The notes beneath the pieces were generated by a model. The model saw only the letters and a list, made by a program, of their open reading frames with translations. It was not told the origin of the DNA and made no database searches. The position numbers and the translations under genes were made by a program. DNA of 28,208 nucleotides from Candidatus Poseidoniales archaeon (GTDB taxonomy: Archaea > Thermoplasmatota > Poseidoniia > Poseidoniales > Poseidoniaceae), in the NCBI GenBank assembly GCA_003602535.1, contig QQSA01000053.1:1-28208 (forward strand), read 5' to 3'. Position 1 is the first letter of the stretch, and each line of letters opens with the position of its first letter. Positions 14,710 to 23,622 of the stretch are shown one piece after another.

Positions 14710-17700
14710 TCAAATTTCCAAGTCGTCTAGAAGATCGGCTAGGGCTTGCGAGGCAGGGGTTGGTGCTGGTTCTTGAACCATCGTTTGGTTGAGAAGTGAA
14801 GGAGCCGGTTCTGAGTAGTATTGTGTGGCGGCCGGATCTGGTTGGGAATAAGCAGGTTCAGGCTGAGAATACTCAGGCGCAGGCGGCAGTGATGCCAGAT
14901 ATTGTTCACCATAGTATGACCATTGTTCCATTGTCCATCCTTCTGGTAATCCAGTAGATGGAATTGGAGGTCCTGTATTCACTGCCTGAGGTGCAACCGG
15001 TTCCGGTTCTGGAGTTTGGGCAACAGGAGTATCCCATCCATAATCTGGCATAGATTTGGTTTCAATAATATCGCCATCATTCTTTCCAACTCTGATTAGT
15101 AATACTATTACTAATAACACAATTATGATTGCTATAATCGATGTAGCCACTACAGTGTTAGACATCCCTAAAAGTGAATCAACAGGCTCAGGTTCAACTA
15201 CAACAGTAACTGTTGCATAACTCATCTTGCCATCATCATCAATCACAGTAAGGTTGACTTTGTATGTTCCTGGTGTATCAAAAGTGATAGTGTAATTTAC
15301 ACCAGATCCATCTTCAGCAGCTCCTTCAGTATTAGGATCATCCCAAATGAAATCTAAGTTTGCTTTGTCAGTATCTGTATCGGATGATTCAGCACCACTG
15401 AAAGTAACTTTATCACCTTCTTCAATCACTATACTTTCAGGTCCTGAGATTACAGCAGTTGGTGGCCTATTTACTATTGTAACAGCAACAGATAATGAAT
15501 CCGTAGCATTATCATCATCCCATACATTGACGGTAATATTTTTCAATCCTGATCTGGTCCAAGACCACATCAAATCAGGTCCTTCAATATCACAATCATC
15601 GGTAGCAATTCCGTTATTATCTGAATCTTCACTACTTTTCAAGTCCCAACAAAACATTAGTACATCAGCATCTGCTATATCGGTTGCAGATGCATTCAAG
15701 TACAGAATTTCATCTTCGAATAATGCTGTTTGTGCAGGTAGTGAATCGAGAACAGGTTCTATATTGTTTACACGAACATATCCAATGGAATCTTCGCTTA
15801 CTATTCCGTCATTATCAGTAACGAATGCCCTGATTGTATGCAATCCCGATTTACTCCATGACGTGGTTATAGTGGAATCAGGGCCAGATGTAGTTGACGA
15901 CAAATTTTGATCATAATCATCTGGGTACCATGTAATTAGTAAACTCTCCTTGTCAGACAATGTGTCATTACCGCTTATTTGCAGTGTTGCTACTACATCT
16001 TCATCAATACTCCAAGTACCATCCTCGGCAGGGAGGTATGGGATTCCATCGATTGAAAATTGCATTTCTCCGATAGTAGGTGCTACATTCATAACTTCAA
16101 ATTCAATGATATCGGAAACCGATGAATTATCATCATCTGTAACTATAACTTCGATTTGATGTATTCCTTCTTCTTCAGGACTAAATGTGCAATAAGGGCC
16201 ATACAATCCTTCTTCACAAGCACTACCTGGCCATGTAATTGTAACGTGCTGTCCAATTGGAGAAATTGTGTCTAAGTCTCCACTATCTGATGCATTGAAA
16301 GTAATTGAAGAACCGGCATTTACAACAGGTGTCATGGTTGTGAGATTAACATATGGATCACGGTTTAGGATTGTTGCATTCATCGACATCTCAATTTCAT
16401 CTAATTCATCATCTACAACCAACACTTTGACTTCCCAGTCGCCATCATCTGCCCATGCCCATTCTGCTTGACAGTTTGGAGAATCTATGAATTGAGTTCT
16501 AACACCATCTTGGATTTCAAAGTAACAAGTGACACTACCTCCATCGATGTCATATGAAGCAGATGCATCGATTGAAACATTTTCGAAAGTGTACACATTA
16601 TCGATTAGAGTCATATCGGCAACAGGCATTCTTCCAATGAAGATATCTAATGATGCAGCATTGTTAGAACGATTAGCATCTGCAGTAACTAAGTTATCTG
16701 GGTCGACCATGAAAGTTAGCGTTTGATCACCGATGGCAGTGTTGCTAGGAACTGTCCAATTAACATCGACACGGGCTTCAGAATACGGAGCTAATGCTGG
16801 TAGAGCGCCTCTCACAGTAGTTCCATCAGGTGTAGTAATCTCCATCTCTGTTGGTGGTGAATTGAGAACACCACGATTTTGAGCAGGTACTGAGAAATGA
16901 AGAATGTCTCCTGGCAATGCGTTATACCCGCTGGCTTGCGATAGTATCAGAGAATCATTTCCTCGAGTTCTTGTTACAATCATAGACTCTGGTTTAGCTA
17001 TCAAGTCTACACCTACTACTGACAAATCCATAACAATTGTTGCCGCTCCGACTATTTTGTTCACAGGGTCCCAAATGATGACCCCGTTACTTGTCCAATC
17101 ATCTGAGGCATTGGACGAGTCTGTATTATTTCCTACATCTAAATCAGGGTTTACCTTTCCATCACTATCGGTGGTAAGGCTCATGATTACCCCATCGGTT
17201 TCATAGCGAAGTTGTAAATTTGTACCTACTTCATTAGCACCATTGACAGTCATATGACCTTCAATTTCCTCGATTGCATTAGGAAGGATTGCAATGAATT
17301 CAGGTGTAACGTCAATTATTGCATTTCTAATTCCCGGCGATGAAGACGGGTTTCCACCAGAGGTATCTGTTGGTGAGTAAGTTTTCAATTTCCAATCGAT
17401 TTGGAAGCCAGCTGGATTGACTATTCTATACCATGCAAATGATCTTACTGCAGGACAGTACCACTCAAACCCACCTGCGGTTCCAGTATTATTCCAATTG
17501 TTTACTTTGTACGAGTTAGAACATCCAGAATATGATATCGATGAACCATCTTCTGAAGGAGTTCCATCTGCAGTTACTTGGTAAGTGGTGTTGTCTTCGA
17601 CGAACGGAGTGTCGAATTCTGTCGGGTCAAAGTAGTCCGAAGTTCCAGTTACGTTTGTGCCTGATTCATAGGTACTAGTCCATTGATCACCTGTTCTTAG

Positions 17701-18249
17701 AGGGAAGTCATACTTTTCACGAGGAGCTTCATATACAGTTGTAAACGTAATATCTGCAAGATTTTGGCTCAAGAATCCAATATTGTAAGGTGCGAAATTA
17801 ACTCCCAAGAAAAATTCAGAACTCCATACCGATAAATCTCTAGCGAGAAGGATGTCAGTACCTTCATAGTCAATTTCTAATCTTCCAGAAATGCCTTCCA
17901 AAGTGGCTCCACTATTACCTGATGTGAATTCGCCATTAATGTCTAATTCGTAAACTAGAGTCTGAGTTCCCTGAATCGTTTCAAATCGAATGTCGACAAC
18001 TTCCATCGTTGTATCTCCTGAAAGGGTATTAATCGAAGCGGAAACATTGGCTTGTTGGATTAATCCAGCAACATCGAATAGTGTCTCATACACCCATTTG
18101 TCACCTATTCTCCAGTCAGGAACATCATGCACGCTTTCTTCATTTTTTGCGGCGTGTTTGACCTGTTCTAACTCTAAGTTATCTAACATAGAGAGTGGCC
18201 CATATGTCGTCATCAAGATGAGAATAAACACAGGAATCAGTCGTCGCAT
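14710..18249 (-). CDS. Giant PKD/CARDB-repeat surface protein, paralogue A
   Basis: The start at 18249 gives MRRLIPVFILIL, matching the MRR start of its paralogue; an ATG two codons earlier (18255) lies inside a hairpin. After the signal peptide (about 1-20) comes a 300-residue N-terminal domain shared with paralogue B, beginning WRIGDKWVYE, with two cysteines (SGCSNSY and EWYCPAV) conserved in both. A CARDB-like domain (about 440-540) and several PKD-like beta domains (about 545-1010) follow. They include an acidic insert, DSDNNGIATDDCDIEG, likely to bind calcium. One transmembrane helix (about 1030-1052) is followed by a cytosolic tail with GLPEGWTMEQWSYYGEQYL (about 1100-1118), then a P/S/Q/Y-rich stretch ending DLLDDLEI. 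Many N-x-S/T sites suggest glycosylation. A structural or adhesive surface role is likely. No enzyme motif was seen. Confidence 0.88.
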   Translation of the reverse strand: MRRLIPVFILILMTTYGPLSMLDNLELEQVKHAAKNEESVHDVPDWRIGDKWVYETLFDVAGLIQQANVSASINTLSGDTTMEVVDIRFETIQGTQTLVYELDINGEFTSGNSGATLEGISGRLEIDYEGTDILLARDLSVWSSEFFLGVNFAPYNIGFLSQNLADITFTTVYEAPREKYDFPLRTGDQWTSTYESGTNVTGTSDYFDPTEFDTPFVEDNTTYQVTADGTPSEDGSSISYSGCSNSYKVNNWNNTGTAGGFEWYCPAVRSFAWYRIVNPAGFQIDWKLKTYSPTDTSGGNPSSSPGIRNAIIDVTPEFIAILPNAIEEIEGHMTVNGANEVGTNLQLRYETDGVIMSLTTDSDGKVNPDLDVGNNTDSSNASDDWTSNGVIIWDPVNKIVGAATIVMDLSVVGVDLIAKPESMIVTRTRGNDSLILSQASGYNALPGDILHFSVPAQNRGVLNSPPTEMEITTPDGTTVRGALPALAPYSEARVDVNWTVPSNTAIGDQTLTFMVDPDNLVTADANRSNNAASLDIFIGRMPVADMTLIDNVYTFENVSIDASASYDIDGGSVTCYFEIQDGVRTQFIDSPNCQAEWAWADDGDWEVKVLVVDDELDEIEMSMNATILNRDPYVNLTTMTPVVNAGSSITFNASDSGDLDTISPIGQHVTITWPGSACEEGLYGPYCTFSPEEEGIHQIEVIVTDDDNSSVSDIIEFEVMNVAPTIGEMQFSIDGIPYLPAEDGTWSIDEDVVATLQISGNDTLSDKESLLITWYPDDYDQNLSSTTSGPDSTITTSWSKSGLHTIRAFVTDNDGIVSEDSIGYVRVNNIEPVLDSLPAQTALFEDEILYLNASATDIADADVLMFCWDLKSSEDSDNNGIATDDCDIEGPDLMWSWTRSGLKNITVNVWDDDNATDSLSVAVTIVNRPPTAVISGPESIVIEEGDKVTFSGAESSDTDTDKANLDFIWDDPNTEGAAEDGSGVNYTITFDTPGTYKVNLTVIDDDGKMSYATVTVVVEPEPVDSLLGMSNTVVATSIIAIIIVLLVIVLLIRVGKNDGDIIETKSMPDYGWDTPVAQTPEPEPVAPQAVNTGPPIPSTGLPEGWTMEQWSYYGEQYLASLPPAPEYSQPEPAYSQPDPAATQYYSEPAPSLLNQTMVQEPAPTPASQALADLLDDLEI

Positions 18250-18268
18250 GGACATACGTAGTATGTCC
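18250..18268 (-). repeat. Perfect 8-bp hairpin with three-base loop abutting the paralogue A start
   Basis: On the minus strand GGACATAC-TAC-GTATGTCC is a perfect inverted repeat ending one base before the ATG at 18249. It contains the alternative ATG at 18255. It has the same design (CGTAG core on the plus strand) as the hairpins near 4561 and 4610. Confidence 0.7.
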
Positions 18269-18290
18269 GTTACTTTTCATCCTGCCCATC

Positions 18291-21200
18291 TCAGGTTTCA
18301 TTCATTTCCAGGTATTGCTGGCCATAATGTAACCACTGTTCTTCAGTCCAACCTGCAGGTAATCCTTCTTCTGGAATAGGCGGAGAATTGAGTAATTGAT
18401 CTACATCCTGAGAGAAATCTTCTGAGCTACCGAATAAATCCATATTCGGGGCTTCAAGAGGAGCTTCAATTAGAGGGGCATCACCATCATCCCAAACTGA
18501 TTTTCTTTTCTTCTGCCCCCTTTTCATGATTAAGACTAATCCTGAAATTACTATGGCGATTAATACTAATTGTATGAATGGATTTGCGTTTTCTCCAGAT
18601 ACCGTTTCTACAACTTCTTCGAATGCTGTTCTATCAGGTGAATCAACTTCAATAACGGCAGTTTTACTGCTTGGTTTTTCAATCTCTTCGTCCCAAACGA
18701 TTGCTTTGACAGTAAATTCGCCGGCTCTAGGGAATTTATGTTGAACAACCATACCGACTAAGTCAGCATCATTGTCAGGGATTCCATCTCCATCACTATC
18801 CGATGAACAATCTACGTCCCATACGACTGTTAGGTATTCAATATCGATTGTTGAATCGATAGATGTTGATGCATCCAGAGTAATTGTTTCACCCATAATT
18901 GCAGAATTTGGAACGTTTAATCTTACAATAGGAGGCAAGTTCAACACTGTTACAGTTGCAGTTGAAGAATTTCTTGCTCCATCATCATCGGTAGCATGGA
19001 ATACTATGTTGTAAGTTCCAGCATTTTGCCATGACCATGTAAGGTTTGCACCTTCAATGTCGCAATCATCATCTGCAGATCCAATTCCATCATTATCGGC
19101 TCCTGGGTCAATATCCCAGCACACAATCAAATCTTCCATATCTGATGCAGTATCCCAAGCAACTCCGGATAAACTGACACTCTGACCTTCAGCAATCGCC
19201 ATTACCTCTGGCAACTCCTCTATTTGTGGTTGCATATTTTGAACATCGACCCAGCGCTCGATCCAACCACTATCTTCGCCCTCTGAATCAATTGCTTTTA
19301 CCAAAACAGTTTGCATTCCTGATGTACTCCATACGGCTGGCACTCTCGATTCTCTACCATCTGTATCAATTCCAAGAGACCATTCATAACGTAAGTCTTC
19401 CAAATCATCGATAGAATCTTCAGCACGAGCGGTTAACTCTACAGGTTGATCTTCTTGAATTACCCAAGTCATCTGCCCTGTAGTGTCAATAAGGTTGTTA
19501 TTTTCATCCCACATGGCTACTGCAACATCATGCGGAGCTATATTTGTAAATTCAATATTTATTGTTGAATAGGTCTGGTTTCCATCATCATCAGTTCCAA
19601 CTGCAGTGAATGTTTGAAGTCCTTCTTCCCATGCAGTTGTTGTACATACTCGTGTGTAGTATCCTTCCTCACATTTAGTATTAGGCCAATGTACATCGAC
19701 AAGTCCGGGCCATTCATCTTCGGAATCAGAGTCGTTAGCAAAAACATACAAAGTCACTGGGTATTCCACTTTAACTTGACTTCGTTGCGATTGAATAGAA
19801 ACACTAGGAGCACGATTGAATATTTCTACTTCAAGAATACTTTCTGTAGAATCTCCTTCTTCATCGTTGACAGTTACAAGGATTGAATATATTCCATCAT
19901 CAATCCACGTCCAATTAATCGAACAACCACTTCGCATTACTTTCTGGTTAGCCATTGAATATGATCCATCGTCAAACTCAATATCGAAAGTACACCAAAC
20001 ATCCCCTCCATCTTCATCAAAACTAGATGAAGCATCAATCAATATTTTCTCATTTGTCCAAGCATTTTGATTACTTCCGACATAGGTTGGAGCACTTCCG
20101 ATGAATAGTGGTAAACTGCCAACATTATTGATTTGGTCTGCATCGTTTGAATTCGAAAGTTGCCTGTCGACTTCCCATTGTATTGTTTGGTTATCTATAC
20201 TAGAATTGATATCTACAATCCATTCAATCTCGAAAATATATTGCTCATAAAGTGCCAATGCGGGGAGGTTTTGTACAACTTCAAAACCATCCGGGTAAGT
20301 TATGTGGGTTGTTGTAGGTACACTAGTTGTTATTCCTCTATTGTAAACAGGTAATTGAATGGTAAGATTATCCCCTGGGAGAACATTAAATCCAGAAATT
20401 GAATTGAGTGTTGTTAATTCTCCACTTCGATTCCTTAGGATACTAGCACGTTCTAATGCGGCAACCAAATCTAATCCAACTATATTTTCATCCAGAGTAA
20501 TTGTTGAAACTCCATACATCCCTCCGCTAGATGCAACAATTCCGTGACTTGCCCAATCTACAGATGTGGCAGAAGAATCTGTAGATTCTCCTACAGATAT
20601 GGTTGTCCAAGCACTTCCATTAGCAGCAGTAACTACGTTTGTAGTGAAACCTTCTGCTTCATGCCTTATCTCGACATCTAGGCCAGATTGAGGGTTTCCT
20701 GCGGAATCGGTAATGTTTGCCCATACTTCGATTGGAGTATTCAATGCAGTAATTTGAGTTGACAATTCTACATCGAGATTCATATTTCGATATCCTGGGT
20801 TAGAGTTTGCAATTACTCCACTAGATGAAACTGGAAGATATTGCTTTAATCTGAAATCGATTACCAAACCGATGTCTTCTTCGGTATTTGACCAAGCAAA
20901 ATTCCTGACTTCTGGACAGAACCATTCGAATGATGTTTCTGTACCATTGTCATCATACGAAGTCAATTCGTAAGATGCATTACATCCTGCATAACCAATT
21001 TGTTCTCCAAGATCATTAATCGGCTTCCCGATATCTGTAATTTCCCAATTGGTATGGTTTGCTCCACTCGTAGGTTGGGGGAATGGAGTGATGTAGTCTG
21101 ATGAACCTGACCACGCAGTTGAAGATACATACGATGTGTTCCACGTTTCCCCAATTCTCAACGGGAAGTCGTAATTTTCATTCATAGGGTCGTAAGAAGT

Positions 21201-21686
21201 GCTGATTGTAATGTCTGCAATTTGTTGAGTCAAGGAAGAAATGCCATATGGAACATAGCGCACATTTAGCGATAGATCAGATGATAATTTAGCCAAATCT
21301 GAAACTCTACGAACTTCGTCGACTTGATATTGGATGTAGAGGTTACCAGTGTATCCTTCTAAAGCAACCCCGCCTTTATCGAAATCAGCTTTGGACGAAG
21401 TCAAGTAAACCAGAGTTGGAACGCCATCGATATCTACTTCATTAACCGCATCAACAGTAGTGGTTGAATCACCAGTTATTGTACCGACAACAGCATCGAC
21501 ACCTGCACTTTGAACCAGCACAGTAGGGTCAAAAGAACCAGCATAAATCCACTTGTCTCCGACTCTCCATGTTACTACATCGGTGACCCCTGGGTCTTCG
21601 CTGCCAATCCCTCCTGCACTAACTTGAGGGCTGACCAAAAGTGTGGAAAGCAAAATGATGAGTGCCATCCCCACTTCTCGGCGCAT
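18291..21686 (-). CDS. Giant PKD/CARDB-repeat surface protein, paralogue B
   Basis: This 1131-residue protein shares its whole architecture with the next gene downstream. It has a signal peptide (MRREVGMALIILLSTLLVSP) and an N-terminal domain starting WRVGDKWIYA, with the conserved cysteines in AGCNASY and EWFCPEV. A CARDB-like region (about 430-530) and several PKD-like domains follow. Acidic, probably calcium-binding inserts include DNDGIGSADDDCDIEG and DSDGDGIPDNDAD. A transmembrane helix (about 1050-1072) is followed by a basic stop-transfer KRGQKKRK. The cytosolic tail is short and ends with GLPAGWTEEQWLHYGQQYLE, five residues before the stop. The pair clearly arose by tandem duplication. 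B is upstream and has its own TATA-like box; A follows after about 40 bases. A surface-layer or adhesin-like role is inferred. Confidence 0.88.
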   Translation of the reverse strand: MRREVGMALIILLSTLLVSPQVSAGGIGSEDPGVTDVVTWRVGDKWIYAGSFDPTVLVQSAGVDAVVGTITGDSTTTVDAVNEVDIDGVPTLVYLTSSKADFDKGGVALEGYTGNLYIQYQVDEVRRVSDLAKLSSDLSLNVRYVPYGISSLTQQIADITISTSYDPMNENYDFPLRIGETWNTSYVSSTAWSGSSDYITPFPQPTSGANHTNWEITDIGKPINDLGEQIGYAGCNASYELTSYDDNGTETSFEWFCPEVRNFAWSNTEEDIGLVIDFRLKQYLPVSSSGVIANSNPGYRNMNLDVELSTQITALNTPIEVWANITDSAGNPQSGLDVEIRHEAEGFTTNVVTAANGSAWTTISVGESTDSSATSVDWASHGIVASSGGMYGVSTITLDENIVGLDLVAALERASILRNRSGELTTLNSISGFNVLPGDNLTIQLPVYNRGITTSVPTTTHITYPDGFEVVQNLPALALYEQYIFEIEWIVDINSSIDNQTIQWEVDRQLSNSNDADQINNVGSLPLFIGSAPTYVGSNQNAWTNEKILIDASSSFDEDGGDVWCTFDIEFDDGSYSMANQKVMRSGCSINWTWIDDGIYSILVTVNDEEGDSTESILEVEIFNRAPSVSIQSQRSQVKVEYPVTLYVFANDSDSEDEWPGLVDVHWPNTKCEEGYYTRVCTTTAWEEGLQTFTAVGTDDDGNQTYSTINIEFTNIAPHDVAVAMWDENNNLIDTTGQMTWVIQEDQPVELTARAEDSIDDLEDLRYEWSLGIDTDGRESRVPAVWSTSGMQTVLVKAIDSEGEDSGWIERWVDVQNMQPQIEELPEVMAIAEGQSVSLSGVAWDTASDMEDLIVCWDIDPGADNDGIGSADDDCDIEGANLTWSWQNAGTYNIVFHATDDDGARNSSTATVTVLNLPPIVRLNVPNSAIMGETITLDASTSIDSTIDIEYLTVVWDVDCSSDSDGDGIPDNDADLVGMVVQHKFPRAGEFTVKAIVWDEEIEKPSSKTAVIEVDSPDRTAFEEVVETVSGENANPFIQLVLIAIVISGLVLIMKRGQKKRKSVWDDGDAPLIEAPLEAPNMDLFGSSEDFSQDVDQLLNSPPIPEEGLPAGWTEEQWLHYGQQYLEMNET

Positions 21687-21710
21687 GAATCAATTATGCC
21701 AATGGCGGAT

Positions 21711-21718
21711 AGATATAG
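21711..21718 (-). promoter_or_regulatory. TATA-like box for PKD paralogue B
   Basis: CTATATCT on the minus strand is centred about 28 bases upstream of the ATG at 21686. No Shine-Dalgarno sequence precedes that ATG, so a leaderless or very short-leader transcript fits. It would drive paralogue B, paralogue A and probably sepF. Confidence 0.5.
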
Positions 21719-21741
21719 ATGAGGGCGACAAGTGTTTTCCA

Positions 21742-21797
21742 AAAATAGCTGCAAATTAGTAAAAATAGTGTTATATCGTCATATTTTCTGAAAATAG
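21742..21797. promoter_or_regulatory. AT-rich divergent promoter region with three AAAATAG repeats
   Basis: The longest gap in the window (21687-21834) separates PKD paralogue B from the DHH gene. AAAATAG occurs at 21742, 21762 and 21791, all in the same orientation. GTTATATC near 21770 could be the TATA box for the plus-strand operon, with a start near 21800 and a leader of about 35 bases. No RNA gene or clear ribosome-binding site was seen. Confidence 0.3.
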
Positions 21798-21834
21798 GCA
21801 ATACACTCATGTCAAATGTCCAAGTGGGCCGGAT

Positions 21835-22707
21835 ATGCGCTGGTTTGCATACAACGGTGATGCAGATGGGATATGCTCTATGGTACAATGGGGATTAGTT
21901 CATGGTATTGATGGAAATACTGTAACAGGTGTCAAAAGAGACATTGAATTACTTAAGAAAATTAATCCAGAAAATGGAGATGAAATTATTGTGATGGACA
22001 TCTCACTTGCCAGAAATCATTCAAAGGCTAGTGAATTGATTCAAAGTGATATCAAAATGACTTGGTTTGATCATCATTTGGCTGGTGAACCGATAGTAGG
22101 ATTGGAGGCGCATATCGATACTTCATCAGATGTATGTACTGCTAGAATTGTCGAATCTTATTTGGGGGTAAAGTCCGATTGGGCTCAGGTAGCATTGCAT
22201 GGAGACGGTTTATCTGAACATTCATCTAAGCCTGAATTCAAAGAATTAGGAGAATTACTCAATTACAATGGATATGGTGCAGATTTGGAAGATTTACACT
22301 TTCATCCAGATGAATTGATGCGTATCTGCTTAGAATCACAAACTCCTGCTTCTTTTTTACAGACGCCTACATTTGAAGCACTGAGGAACGGCTTCAATAC
22401 AGATATGGAAAATGTAGATTCTGTAGTTGAGATAGATGGAGTTTACATGTTGCCTAACGAGGCATGGGCTAGAAGAGTGGTCGGAGTTATGGCTCATCGA
22501 ATCAATTCTACAGGGCCAGGACCACATGTCATCGCAATAGACAAAGGAGATGTTTTGCAAATATCTCTTCGAGGCAGAAATGGTATCGGTGAGATTTGTG
22601 CGATGTTTGGAGGCGGTGGTAGGGAAACCGCAGGTGGTATCGATGCCCTTCCGAAAGATGAAATCACAGCATTGATGAATGAAGTCAACTCCCGAAGGTC
22701 TGTCTGA
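21835..22707 (+). CDS. DHH-family phosphoesterase, possible pAp phosphatase
   Basis: This 290-residue protein has the DHH superfamily metal-binding motifs: YNGDADG (Asp9, Asp11), VMDIS (Asp55) and FDHH (Asp79-His80-His81). The C-terminal DHHA1-like part ends in FGGGGRETAGGI, a variant of the usual GGGH-x-x-A-G. Family members cleave phosphodiester or phosphomonoester bonds in nanoRNA, pAp or cyclic dinucleotides. The next two genes make PAPS. Any PAPS-using sulfotransferase or reductase releases pAp, which NrnA-type DHH enzymes dephosphorylate, so pAp removal is a reasonable guess. It is an inference from context only. The ATG at 21835 has no obvious Shine-Dalgarno sequence. The TGA stop overlaps the GAGGT that serves cysD, so the two are translationally linked. 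Confidence 0.85.
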   Translation: MRWFAYNGDADGICSMVQWGLVHGIDGNTVTGVKRDIELLKKINPENGDEIIVMDISLARNHSKASELIQSDIKMTWFDHHLAGEPIVGLEAHIDTSSDVCTARIVESYLGVKSDWAQVALHGDGLSEHSSKPEFKELGELLNYNGYGADLEDLHFHPDELMRICLESQTPASFLQTPTFEALRNGFNTDMENVDSVVEIDGVYMLPNEAWARRVVGVMAHRINSTGPGPHVIAIDKGDVLQISLRGRNGIGEICAMFGGGGRETAGGIDALPKDEITALMNEVNSRRSV

Positions 22708-22716
22708 GGTTCTAAT

Positions 22717-23622
22717 ATGCATGATAGGATGACTCATCTCCAAAGGTTGGAAGCCGAGGCTATCCACATCATGCGAGAGGTTGTTGCAGAGGCAGAAAAC
22801 CCTGTAATGCTCTATTCAATTGGAAAAGATTCATCGGTAATGTTGCACATTGCTATGAAAGCATTTCATCCTGCTAAACCACCATTTCCAATAATGCATA
22901 TCGATACTATGTGGAAATTTTCTGAAATGATTGATTTCAGAGAAAAGATGGCAAACGATCTGGGATTAGACCTCATAGTCCACATTAATCCTGAAGGCAA
23001 AGAAATGGGAATGAATCCATTCATTCACGGTTCATCAATGCATACTGATATGATGAAAACTCAAGGCTTGAAGCAAGCACTCGATGCGCATGGATTTGAT
23101 GTGGCATTTGGCGGTGCGAGAAGAGATGAAGAAAAATCTCGCGCCAAAGAACGGATATTCTCCTTCAGAAACGAGAGTCATCACTGGGATCCAAAACGTC
23201 AACGACCGGAATTATGGAATCTATACAACTCTCGTAAAAACCAAGGAGAATCAATACGTGTATTTCCTCTATCCAATTGGACTGAATTGGATATTTGGCA
23301 ATATATTCACTTAGAAAAAATCCCAATTGTACCACTATATTTGGCAAAGCCGAGACCGGTTGTAGAAAGGGATGGAGTCTTGATTTTAGTTGATGATGAT
23401 CGTCTTCCAATGGAAGAAGGTGAAGAACCGATGATGAAGACTGTAAGATTCAGAACATTGGGTTGTTATCCCTTAACAGGTGCAGTAGAGTCTGAAGCAG
23501 ATACTCTCCCTCAGATTATTCAAGAGATGTTACTAACCACAACCTCAGAGCGCCAAGGTCGAGTAATCGATTTCGATAGTACGGCTTCGATGGAGAAAAA
23601 GAAACAAGAGGGGTATTTCTGA
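22717..23622 (+). CDS. cysD: Sulfate adenylyltransferase subunit 2
   Basis: CysD is the PP-loop ATP sulfurylase subunit that forms adenosine 5'-phosphosulfate (APS) from sulfate and ATP, driven by the CysN GTPase. The 301 residues are full length. The N-terminus MTHLQRLEAEAIHIMREV and the PP-loop MLYSIGKDSSVML (about 31-43) are typical. Downstream motifs include HIDTMWKF, FGGARRDEEKSRAKERIFS and the C-terminal RFRTLGCYPLTGAVES. GAGGT lies six bases upstream of the ATG. The stop overlaps the cysN-cysC start (TGATG). Most archaea that activate sulfate use the single-chain Sat enzyme, so the bacterial-type CysD/CysN pair suggests acquisition from bacteria at some point. Confidence 0.97.
   Translation: MHDRMTHLQRLEAEAIHIMREVVAEAENPVMLYSIGKDSSVMLHIAMKAFHPAKPPFPIMHIDTMWKFSEMIDFREKMANDLGLDLIVHINPEGKEMGMNPFIHGSSMHTDMMKTQGLKQALDAHGFDVAFGGARRDEEKSRAKERIFSFRNESHHWDPKRQRPELWNLYNSRKNQGESIRVFPLSNWTELDIWQYIHLEKIPIVPLYLAKPRPVVERDGVLILVDDDRLPMEEGEEPMMKTVRFRTLGCYPLTGAVESEADTLPQIIQEMLLTTTSERQGRVIDFDSTASMEKKKQEGYF

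Noticed and set aside
15347..15910. Plus-strand frame of 187 codons within PKD paralogue A
   Set aside because: Serine/valine-rich antisense of the PKD repeats, with no ribosome-binding site or recognisable domain. The minus-strand gene is certain.
22357..22767. Minus-strand frame across the DHH-cysD junction
   Set aside because: Shadow of two well-supported plus-strand genes, with no motif.
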